A stretch of DNA of 10,461 bases from JBGTLW01 sp964614575. Its GTDB lineage: Bacteria; Planctomycetota; Phycisphaerae; Phycisphaerales; Phycisphaeraceae. The position numbers and the translations under genes are program-made. The notes under the pieces are model-generated. The model was not told the DNA's origin, ran no database searches, and saw only the letters and a program-made list of their open reading frames with translations. Below are positions 1 to 5,693 of this stretch, piece by piece (position 1 is the stretch's first letter; each line of letters opens with the position of its first letter). The stretch lies in assembly GCA_964614575.1 (NCBI GenBank), contig CAZTLX010000164.1, positions 1-10,461 on the forward strand, written 5' to 3'.

Positions 1-2
1 GC

Positions 3-245
3 ATGGCCGGGTCCAACGTGGACGGCGTGGCGATGGTGGGCGTGGACATCGAGACCCGGCACATGGCGGCGATGGAGATGGGGGGTCAGTTAGGCAATTG
101 GCTTGTCGAAGGTAGCCGATTTTTCAGTGATTCGGGGGTGCGGTTGAGAAACGTGTCGAGCGTGTCGGGGGTTGTGTTTCGCGGATCGACTTTCAATGAC
201 AGCGACAGGCCATCGGGGATGGTCACGGGAGTAGTGATCGAATGA
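3..245 (+). CDS. C-terminal part of a probable beta-helix tail protein (likely 5'-truncated by window edge)
   Basis: The reading frame is open from the left edge to a TGA at 243-245. The ATG at 3-5 is the first complete codon, but nothing shows it is the true start, and the gene probably begins upstream. The 80 visible residues show short strands with periodic small, Asn and hydrophobic positions (NWLVEGSRFF, GVRLRNVSSVSGVVFRGSTF), the pattern of stacked rungs in right-handed parallel beta-helix proteins. In phages such proteins are usually tailspikes or tail-fibre parts that bind or cut host surface sugars. The stop overlaps the next ATG (ATGA at 242-245), so the next gene is probably translationally coupled. 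The fold is inferred from residue pattern and from the two further beta-helix genes downstream. No catalytic residue can be assigned. Confidence 0.5.
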   Translation: MAGSNVDGVAMVGVDIETRHMAAMEMGGQLGNWLVEGSRFFSDSGVRLRNVSSVSGVVFRGSTFNDSDRPSGMVTGVVIE

Positions 246-793
246 ACATCATCAACCTCATCAAAACCCACCCCGACGCAAGCAACGCGGAGATTGCGTC
301 GCTGTACAACGCATGGCCGACGCGGTACGAGGTGACGTGGCTGACGCCCGAGGGCATGTTGTCGCGGCTCGGCCCGGAAGCGGGCGGGCGCATTCTCGCC
401 GCACTGGAAACAGCGGCGGCGAGCAATCCCGTGCTCAAGTGGGCGGTCAAGCGACTCGAAACATCAACCAACGGCCTCAACGCGGGCGACCCCGCAACTC
501 GCTCAGTTGTTCGAGAACTGGCCATCCACGGGGTTTTGATCGCCGAGGACGCCGCAGCGCTGCTGTCGCTCGCAACCGACACCCACGGCGGTGACGTGAC
601 CGAGCAGGACGTGGCCGAGGCACGGGCGCAGATTGCCCGCGATCAGGCGCTGGCTGCGTTCAAGGCCAGCGCCGAGCTGATCTATCAGCAAGCGTGCGAG
701 GCGGCACAGGCCGCCCGCACAGCATCTATCCAAGCGTACGAACAACTGATTAGCGAGTGGGACGGCACGGGCAAAACACCGGAGATTGATTGA
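242..793 (+). CDS. Hypothetical helical phage protein in the tail module
   Basis: A 183-residue protein that I cannot assign to a named family. The N-terminal part (about 1-110) looks like several helices, with an N-terminal segment HPDASNAEIASLYNA and a line rich in Gly/Pro turns around residue 45. Residues about 120-172 form a long Ala/Gln/Glu-rich amphipathic stretch likely to be helical or coiled coil. There is no signal peptide or membrane segment. The layout recalls small helical proteins that sit beside tail-fibre genes in many phage genomes, but that is a loose impression. The start is set by the ATGA overlap with the upstream stop and by GGGAG at 227-231, ten bases upstream. It lies between two beta-helix genes, so a role in tail-fibre attachment, assembly or chaperoning is a reasonable guess, not a demonstrated function. 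Confidence 0.8.
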   Translation: MNIINLIKTHPDASNAEIASLYNAWPTRYEVTWLTPEGMLSRLGPEAGGRILAALETAAASNPVLKWAVKRLETSTNGLNAGDPATRSVVRELAIHGVLIAEDAAALLSLATDTHGGDVTEQDVAEARAQIARDQALAAFKASAELIYQQACEAAQAARTASIQAYEQLISEWDGTGKTPEID

Positions 794-1821
794 TGGCGAC
801 GTACTACGTTAGTTCGAGCGCGTCGGGCGGCGGAGCGGGAACGTCTGAGGGCGATCCGCTCGCCTACGCCGAGGCGCAGGCGCTGACGCTGGCCGATGAC
901 GACCACGTGTTTATCAGGGCTGACGGCATATACACCACATCAGCGCGCTGGCTGGTTGGCAGCGGGCTGCGCGTCAAGATCGAGGGGTACGAAGAGGTGC
1001 CAGGCGACGAGGGGATTGCGGAAATACAGGTCACAAGCGGAGTAATTTCCGAGGTCATTTACACCGAGGGTCACGGCGCGGCCATCCGAAATCTCCGCAC
1101 GAGAGTCAACGGCGGCGTCGTAACCGGGAACAGCCTGCGCAACAATGGGAGCGGCAATTCGATAGTTAACTGCGACGTGGACGGGTCGATCTACCTCAAT
1201 AACAATGCGCAGGGGGCATTGATGCGATGCCTACTTGCCAACGGCAACTTATCCCCCGGTTTCAGGGCATACGTGTATGGTTGCTCTTTTTTTAACCCAT
1301 CTGTCATGGACATCCGTCATTCGCACTTTAGCAATGTCGCTGTTTTTAAGGCCAGCGGCACGGCGATGGAGGGAGCCGTCAACGAGAGTTATGCGATCAG
1401 CGACTCGGTGATTGTCGCGGGAGGCACCGCCGTATCGTGCAGCCTGCAAAGGCACTCCACACACGAAAACCTGATTGTGATCGGGGCCGCGACAGGTTTT
1501 TCCGTGCCCGCCGCCAACGTAGCGCAGTTCCGCAACATCTACTTTTACGATGTCTCAACGCAATTCAGCAACACCCCATCGCTGGCTCAGAACATTGTCA
1601 CTCTGACGGACAACCCATTTATTGACGCCGAGAATGGCGACCTGCGCCTCACCGCCTACGGCAAAAGCATCCCGCAGCTCAGGGCGATCATGGCCGGTCT
1701 GGTCAACGTGCCGGGCATTACAACCGACCCGCTTGAAGATTTGATCGGCGGCGGCGTATCCCCCGCCTTGCTCAACAGAGTCGCGGCGATGGGTGGCCAA
1801 GTAGTGAGGAGGACGCCATGA
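793..1821 (+). CDS. Right-handed parallel beta-helix phage protein (tail fibre/spike-like)
   Basis: A 342-residue protein. Its opening (ATYYVSSSASGGGAGTSEGD, then LADDDHVFIRADGIYTT and VKIEGYEEVPGDEG) matches the usual start of parallel beta-helix proteins: an extracellular-type strand, a Gly-rich loop, then a 'D-V-x-I-x-A-x-G-x-Y' turn that begins the coil. Rungs of about 20 residues with Asn and Val/Ile ladders follow to about residue 280. The region ends with NPFIDAENGDLRLTAYGKS, a closing motif often seen after such repeats. In a phage this suggests a virion-surface or tail protein contacting host polysaccharide. A TTG at 790 could extend it by one codon, but the ATG at 793 has GGAG at 781-784 at good spacing and overlaps the upstream TGA. 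This gene is noticeably less GC-rich than the packaging genes, particularly near 1260-1320. No enzymatic residues are identified. Confidence 0.8.
   Translation: MATYYVSSSASGGGAGTSEGDPLAYAEAQALTLADDDHVFIRADGIYTTSARWLVGSGLRVKIEGYEEVPGDEGIAEIQVTSGVISEVIYTEGHGAAIRNLRTRVNGGVVTGNSLRNNGSGNSIVNCDVDGSIYLNNNAQGALMRCLLANGNLSPGFRAYVYGCSFFNPSVMDIRHSHFSNVAVFKASGTAMEGAVNESYAISDSVIVAGGTAVSCSLQRHSTHENLIVIGAATGFSVPAANVAQFRNIYFYDVSTQFSNTPSLAQNIVTLTDNPFIDAENGDLRLTAYGKSIPQLRAIMAGLVNVPGITTDPLEDLIGGGVSPALLNRVAAMGGQVVRRTP
1806..1813 (+). promoter_or_regulatory. Strong Shine-Dalgarno site for the 25-codon ORF
   Basis: GAGGAGGA lies four bases before the ATG at 1818, inside the last codons of the upstream beta-helix gene. 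It is the best anti-SD match that I see in the window, and it favours real initiation at 1818. Confidence 0.7.
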
Positions 1822-1895
1822 GCCTGCAGCTAGGTGTAGCCGATCAGTCGATCCTGTTCCGCGATCGATTCGAACTAGCAAGGAACGCGGTGTAG
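1818..1895 (+). CDS. 25-residue micro-ORF between two beta-helix genes
   Basis: ATG at 1818 overlaps the upstream TGA (ATGA at 1818-1821) and is preceded by GAGGAGGA at 1806-1813. The frame runs 25 codons to TAG at 1893-1895, three bases before the next ATG at 1899. The peptide starts MSLQLGVADQ and continues with a charged segment (FRDRFELAR); it has no membrane segment. Two roles are plausible: a tiny phage protein, or a leader whose translation delivers ribosomes to the 505-residue tailspike gene, whose own start has only a distant AGGAA (1881-1885, 13 bases away). Strong SD and tight junctions argue for translation; the short length and absence of any recognised family keep confidence moderate. 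Confidence 0.5.
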   Translation: MSLQLGVADQSILFRDRFELARNAV

Positions 1896-1898
1896 CCA

Positions 1899-3416
1899 AT
1901 GGCAAACATGATCCCGACACGGCCCACCGCCACCGAGTTCAACCGCGCGATCGTTGATGTGCGGAGATTCGGTGCGCGCGGCGACGGCGCGACGAACGAC
2001 ACAGCCGCGTTTGCGGCAGCCGAGGCGGCGTTACCCGCAAGCGGCGGGACGATCTTTGTGCCGCCGGGGACTTACATCGTAGCCTACCGCATCCGCAAAG
2101 CGGGCGTCCGGTTGATCGGCGCTGGCCCGGCCAGTGTGCTAAAAACCCAAGACGACGCGACGATCCTGCAAACAGACTGCCCGGTGCGCGTGTTGTCCGA
2201 CGATTGCGAGGTCGCCCACCTCGGCATCGACGGCAACAAGACCGGCAACGCAACGCTGGATGACTTCACGGATGGCCGACAAGCTGATGGCATCGGCATC
2301 TACGCCGACCGATGCTGGGTGCATCATTGCCGCATCTACGACAAGATTGGCCACGGCATCATCGTCTGGAACGAGTCTTTTGACGATGGCGGCAACGCGG
2401 ACGCGGCCAATGCTGCGCGCTCGGGCTGCGTCATCACCCACAACGAAGTGCTGGGTACATCGCAGCGAGCGGCAATCGACATCGCTTCAACCGAAGGTAC
2501 GAACGGCCTTACCGAAAAAATCAACCATCACTGCCTGATCGTGCACAACTACGTCACGGCCATGCCGATTGTCGGTCACACGCTCTGGGACAGCCTCATC
2601 ATCGGCAACGTCTGCGCGGGCATCTCGTGTCATACCGGATCTCGCCGATGCCAGATCGTCGGCAACCGCATCAGCAACTCGACCGGGGTGGCGCTGATCT
2701 ATTCCGGCGAAAACGGCCAAAGTATCGATGGTTTGATCGAGGGCAACTACATTTACAACTCCAACGGCTCGTCGATCAGCCTCCATACCTTGTCGGGCTG
2801 CATGATCAAGGGCAACTACATCTTCGGCAACCAGACCACTGCGCCGGGCATCCAGTTGCAAGGCACGTCGAACGACATCGCTATTGAGGGCAACTATGTC
2901 CGCAACGCCGGTTCGCGGGGAATCTATCACAGCGCTCAGGTGGCGACGCGGCTGGTGATCCGCGGCAACACGGTCGTGGACAATGGGAGCGATCCGGCGA
3001 TCCAAGTCGTGCAGACGGCGGGCTGCGTGATCGAGGACAACAACATCAAGGGAGGCACCGGCGCGGCGGGCATCTGGCAGGCCGACGCCTCTGCTACCGA
3101 TCTGATCATCAAAAACAACACGATCCGAGGCGTCACGTTTGGCATCCTGTGCTGGGCACCCGGAGCAACTGTAGAGGGCAACGACATCCTGACCGCAAGC
3201 GAAGACGGTATCAGGACGCGCAGCGCCGGGGCGCGAATCATCGGCAACAAAATGTCAGGAGTTGCCAAGATTGGCATCAACCTCGACACGTCGCCAGCGG
3301 ACGTGTTCATCCTCCGCAACGACGTGACTTCAACGGGCGCGAACAGCGCAAACACCAGCGGCTCGACCGTAATCCGCGACAACATCTGGAACGGCACATT
3401 TGAGCGAGAGCCATAA
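1899..3416 (+). CDS. Pectate-lyase-like beta-helix tailspike candidate
   Basis: A 505-residue protein. Residues about 18-110 carry the classic opening of the pectate-lyase superfamily (PF12708-type): VDVRRFGARGDGATNDTAAF, then GGTIFVPPGTYIV and VRLIGAGPASVL. From about residue 105 to 490 there are regular rungs of 20-25 residues with a recurring hydrophobic-x-GN/NN step (IEGNYIYN, IKGNYIFGN, IEGNYVRN, VIRGNTVV, IIKNNTIRG), a right-handed parallel beta-helix. In tailed phages this architecture is typical of tailspikes that bind and often depolymerise host capsule or LPS. The protein ends within a few residues of the last rung (NIWNGTFEREP), so no separate C-terminal trimerisation or intramolecular chaperone domain is visible. 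It also lacks an obvious N-terminal head-binding domain; both could come from neighbouring small proteins. Catalytic residues cannot be named from sequence alone. The ATG at 1899 follows the micro-ORF stop by three bases. Confidence 0.85.
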   Translation: MANMIPTRPTATEFNRAIVDVRRFGARGDGATNDTAAFAAAEAALPASGGTIFVPPGTYIVAYRIRKAGVRLIGAGPASVLKTQDDATILQTDCPVRVLSDDCEVAHLGIDGNKTGNATLDDFTDGRQADGIGIYADRCWVHHCRIYDKIGHGIIVWNESFDDGGNADAANAARSGCVITHNEVLGTSQRAAIDIASTEGTNGLTEKINHHCLIVHNYVTAMPIVGHTLWDSLIIGNVCAGISCHTGSRRCQIVGNRISNSTGVALIYSGENGQSIDGLIEGNYIYNSNGSSISLHTLSGCMIKGNYIFGNQTTAPGIQLQGTSNDIAIEGNYVRNAGSRGIYHSAQVATRLVIRGNTVVDNGSDPAIQVVQTAGCVIEDNNIKGGTGAAGIWQADASATDLIIKNNTIRGVTFGILCWAPGATVEGNDILTASEDGIRTRSAGARIIGNKMSGVAKIGINLDTSPADVFILRNDVTSTGANSANTSGSTVIRDNIWNGTFEREP

Positions 3417-3454
3417 ACGATCCCATTGAACGCGACCCGACGGAATAAAACATC

Positions 3455-3772
3455 ATGGCAAAAGAACTCGAAGCAGATTGGGAAGCAGGCAGAACGCTGT
3501 ACGCCAAGCCATCACCGCGCGTGACCGATCCGTGGGCTACAGGCGTGGTTGCGCTGACCGAAGACGGCGATCAGGCTGGCCACTACTACGCTGATGTCGC
3601 GTCCCCGGCCAACAACTATGCCGTTTTTGAGCAGGCGGGCGTCAGCCCAGCCAGCACGGACACGGTGATCGGCTACATCCGCGACCCGCTGGGGCGGCGC
3701 GAACGCCACCGCCAGATCGCCGCCGACTCCGACAGCAAGCGAACTGATGTAATCATCGAGGCGGTGCCGTGA
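3455..3772 (+). CDS. Small phage structural-like protein (tail-module beta domain)
   Basis: A 105-residue protein, not assignable to a named gene. Its core follows a layout I associate with small beta-rich proteins of phage tail modules: an opening TLYA strand, a VVALTEDGDQAGHYYADV segment, then NNYAVFEQAGVSPASTDTVIG, close to the recurrent 'Y-x-V-x-x-x-x-QAG-x-SPA-x-x-D-x-x-xG' pattern. The last third is charged (RRERHRQIAADSDSKR) and may be an exposed tail. There is no signal or membrane segment. It follows the tailspike gene after a 38-base spacer, the longest in the window, and has only a weak CGGAA SD at 3441-3445. Its position suggests an accessory part of the tail tip or spike, which is inference from context. 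Confidence 0.75.
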   Translation: MAKELEADWEAGRTLYAKPSPRVTDPWATGVVALTEDGDQAGHYYADVASPANNYAVFEQAGVSPASTDTVIGYIRDPLGRRERHRQIAADSDSKRTDVIIEAVP

Positions 3773-3773
3773 T

Positions 3774-4175
3774 ATGCCCAACGTCTATGGCAATGTGTAC
3801 GACTACGGCGGTGCCGACGTGTACGGCAATGCTTACCAATGGACCCAAACCGTGACTGTGCGCTCCGCTGTCAAAATCTCGGATAACGTCGTCCGCGTCT
3901 GGTTCAGCGGGGCGATCGATCCCGACACCGTAGGGACCGCCGACTTTGCCATCGCGGGCAACACGGTCACGGGGGTAGACGCCTCGACCTTTTACGTCGA
4001 TGTGACGTTTGGCGATCCGGTTGCGGTCGGCGACACCATCACGGTCAGCGTGGCGGATGGGATCGACGAGGCTGACGGTGATCCGATCAGCGAGACGGAG
4101 TTGACCGTGCTGGCCGCCCCCTCCCCCCTGCTTATACCGGGGCTTCATTACAACACCATCGGTCGGCGCAGATAG
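3774..4175 (+). CDS. Ig-like beta-sandwich phage protein
   Basis: A 133-residue protein starting one base after the previous TGA, with GAGG at 3758-3761 upstream. The N-terminus is Tyr/Gly-rich with the step VYGN occurring twice (residues about 4-7 and 16-19). Residues about 27-113 alternate short hydrophobic strands with Asp/Gly turns: VVRVWFSGAIDPDTVGTADF, FYVDVTFGDPVAVGDTITVSV and the closing IDEADGDPISE. This resembles bacterial Ig-like/SwmB-type domains, in which an 'F-S-x-x-I-D-x-x-T-V' strand pair precedes a 'V-x-x-G-D-T-V/I-T-V' strand. Such domains decorate phage capsids and tails and often bind sugars weakly. The C-terminus ends in RRR. The fold call is moderately secure; the role as a virion decoration or spike-linked protein is inferred. 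Confidence 0.75.
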   Translation: MPNVYGNVYDYGGADVYGNAYQWTQTVTVRSAVKISDNVVRVWFSGAIDPDTVGTADFAIAGNTVTGVDASTFYVDVTFGDPVAVGDTITVSVADGIDEADGDPISETELTVLAAPSPLLIPGLHYNTIGRRR

Positions 4176-4187
4176 CCGGCCCCTACC

Positions 4188-4192
4188 AGGAG
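4188..4192 (+). promoter_or_regulatory. Shine-Dalgarno site for the gene at 4202
   Basis: AGGAG nine bases before the ATG at 4202, in the 26-base spacer after the Ig-like gene. It supports that start and is a good consensus match. Confidence 0.6.
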
Positions 4193-4201
4193 TACCCTCA
4201 C

Positions 4202-4492
4202 ATGGCCACCGCAGCGTCGAACCAGACAGTTGACTCCACCGGCACCAACATCTTCAGCGCCTCTGCCGACACGGCGAAGTACGCCCGCACGATCGTGATC
4301 CGGTGTGTCAGCGCCAACGACGCCCTGGTGAACATCCCGGGCCTGCACAAAGCCGGGGAGTTCGCCCGCGTCCCGATCGGCCAGCAGGAGCCGTTTGCGC
4401 TCGACCCTTTCCTCCAGACCGTCTTCGTCAAGGGCAGCGGCGGCAACACCGTGATCGACTACCACGTGGCGGTCGGCGGAGGACGCGGTTAA
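4202..4492 (+). CDS. Hypothetical small beta-rich phage protein
   Basis: A 96-residue protein of unknown family. The sequence suggests a compact beta-sandwich: an N-terminal Ser/Thr-rich stretch, strands RTIVIRCVSANDALVNI and EFARVPIGQQEPFAL, then LQTVFVKGSGGNTVIDYHVAV ending in a Gly/Arg tail. A strand, then a 'P-I-G-Q-x-x-P-F' turn, then a 'V-x-V-K-G-x-G-G-x-T' strand is a layout seen in small virion proteins, but I cannot tie it to a named one. There is no signal peptide, Cys cluster or catalytic motif. It has its own good SD (AGGAG, 4188-4192) and is not overlapped with either neighbour, which may allow higher expression than the coupled genes. A structural, possibly decoration, role is a guess from context. 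Confidence 0.75.
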   Translation: MATAASNQTVDSTGTNIFSASADTAKYARTIVIRCVSANDALVNIPGLHKAGEFARVPIGQQEPFALDPFLQTVFVKGSGGNTVIDYHVAVGGGRG

Positions 4493-4508
4493 CGCCCATG
4501 GAGTAACG

Positions 4509-4871
4509 ATGTCAGCGCCACAACCCATGTACTTCTGGTCCGAGCGGACTTATGTCGGCTCGGGCGGCCAGCGGGTCACCGAGCGGATCGTCAAGGGCGG
4601 CCCTGCCCCGCCCGACTTCCCGCGGTACGTCGGCCAAGCCGTGCTCGGCCGTGTCGTTCCCGGCCCGCGCGGTCCGGTCCGCGAAGAGGTCGAGGTCCAG
4701 TTCCCGATCACGGCCGACTCGATCGAGGGCGCGATGCGCGCGTTTGCGCCCTCGATCGAGCGTTTCATGCGTGAACAGGACGAAGAGGCCAGGCGGGCTC
4801 AGCAACAGATCGTGATGCGGACGCCCGCCGATACCGCGGTGCTGAGCCGCATCGGCAAGGGGGGTGGGTGA
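4509..4871 (+). CDS. Hypothetical phage protein upstream of the terminase genes
   Basis: A 120-residue protein that I do not recognise. The first half is Gly/Pro/Arg-rich with a strand-like FPRYVGQAVLGRVVPGPRGP and an EEVEVQFPI strand. The second half (about 74-108) is a helix-forming charged stretch, ESIEG-type into FAPSIERFMREQDEEARRAQQQ, followed by a Gly tail. There is no membrane segment. GGAG at 4500-4503 lies five bases before the ATG. Its TGA overlaps the ATG of the terminase small subunit (TGATG, 4869-4873), so the two are likely co-translated and this product may be made in step with the packaging proteins. No function is assigned. Confidence 0.75.
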   Translation: MSAPQPMYFWSERTYVGSGGQRVTERIVKGGPAPPDFPRYVGQAVLGRVVPGPRGPVREEVEVQFPITADSIEGAMRAFAPSIERFMREQDEEARRAQQQIVMRTPADTAVLSRIGKGGG

Positions 4872-5693
4872 TGGCCAAGGCCCGCAAGACAACCCGCGGC
4901 GCGCCCAAGAAGNNNNNNNNNNNNNNNNNNNNNNNNNNNNNNNNNNNNNNNNNNNNNNNNNNNNNNNNNNNNNNNNNNNNNNNNNNNNNNNNNNNNNNNN
5001 NNNNNNNNNNNNAAACCGGCCCGCAAGACAACCCGCGGCGCGCCCAAGAAGAAACCGGCCCGCAAGACAACCCGCGGCGCGCCCAAGAAGAAACCGGCCC
5101 GCAAGAAGGCAAAAAAGCCCGCGCCCGCCAGGCAAACGGCTGCGGGCAAACGTGCATCCCAGCCGCGTCGCCCCGCCCGCGCCCGCACCGCGCCCGCCCG
5201 CACGCCCGACGGGCGCGCCAGCACCTACAACCGGGAGCATGTGGACTTCATCCTCAGGCAACTCATGCTCGGCCAGACACTTCGGAGCATCTGCGCGGAC
5301 CCCAAGCTGCCCGCCGTCAGCACGTTTCTGGTATGGGTCGGCGAAGACCGCGACGACTTAATTGAGCGCTACACGCGGGCGCGCGATATTGGCTGCGACG
5401 TGATGTTCGACCAGATCGTGGACGTGGCGGGCGACCGATCGCAGGACATCCTGATCGACGACGAGGGCAAGCGGGAGCAGAACTACATCCGCCTGGGCCG
5501 TGACAAGGCGCTGATCGACGCGCTCAAGTGGCGACTGGCCAAGGCGATGCCCAAGAAGTACGGCAACCGCGTGCAGGTGGAATCAGAGGGCGGGCTGGGG
5601 CTTGGATCAGTCGCCATCTTCTACGAGAACAGGCCCGTCGGCGCCGAGGACCTGGCCCGCCGGCCGGAAGACGACGAGGTGCCGGCCCAATGA
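4871..5693 (+). CDS. terS: Terminase small subunit, Sf6-type, with Lys/Arg-rich repeat N-terminal tail (interrupted by assembly gap)
   Basis: The small subunit recognises phage DNA and passes it to the large subunit for packaging. From about 5226 to 5583 the frame encodes an Sf6-like terminase small subunit domain: YNREHVDFILRQLMLGQTLR, SICADPKLPAVSTFLVWVGE (the helix-turn-helix-like part), YTRARDIGCDVMFDQIVDVA, and the family's closing WRLAKAMPKKYGNRVQVE. Upstream in the same frame lies a basic tail of 13-residue repeats (KPARKTTRGAPKK), then KPARKKAKKPAPARQTAAGK and an Arg/Pro/Ala-rich linker. The ATG at 4871 starts the same repeat (AKARKTTRGAPKK) before the gap, which ties both sides into one gene. 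As drawn, the 100 Ns break the frame because 100 is not a multiple of three; this is a placeholder, not a mutation. Its TGA overlaps the ATG of the large subunit (ATGA, 5690-5693). Confidence 0.85.
4874..5105 (+). repeat. 39-bp in-frame tandem repeat in terS
   Basis: Perfect 39-base units lie at 5013-5051 and 5052-5090, with a third partial copy at 5091-5105 (15 bases). Before the gap, 4874-4912 is another unit whose last 33 bases (4880-4912) are identical to the others; only its first two codons differ. Each unit encodes the 13 residues K/A-P/K-ARKTTRGAPKK and contains the palindromes CCGCGG and GGCGCGCC. Identity at synonymous positions means recent duplication or a constraint on the DNA itself. 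The copy number is unknown because of the gap. Confidence 0.9.
4913..5012. other. Assembly gap, 100 Ns of unknown true length
   Basis: Exactly 100 Ns, a common placeholder for a scaffold gap of unknown size. The left flank ends at a repeat-unit boundary and the right flank begins at one, so the assembler probably failed on the tandem repeat. If the hidden sequence is only more repeats, its true length is zero or a multiple of 39. Confidence 0.95.

Noticed and set aside
1287..1293. Run of seven T in the beta-helix gene as a possible -1 frameshift site
   Set aside because: A -1 slip would meet TAA at 1293-1295 at once. No downstream stem is evident, and the zero frame continues normally with beta-helix sequence.
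3417..3454. The longest intergenic spacer as a terminator or promoter
   Set aside because: I see no GC-rich stem with a T run and no convincing -35/-10 pair. It is simply a short spacer.
4498..4506. ATG GAG TAA two-codon mini-ORF before the gene at 4509
   Set aside because: Too short to judge. Its GGAG more likely serves as the SD of the following gene.
4913..5012. Apparent frameshift or pseudogene in the terminase small subunit
   Set aside because: The frame change is created by the 100-N placeholder. Both flanks are in the same repeat phase and encode the same repeat peptide.
5528..5690. N-terminal extension of the terminase large subunit frame upstream of 5690
   Set aside because: It lies under conserved terminase small subunit sequence in another frame. 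The ATGA junction at 5690 gives a normal-length protein that begins just before the ATPase region.
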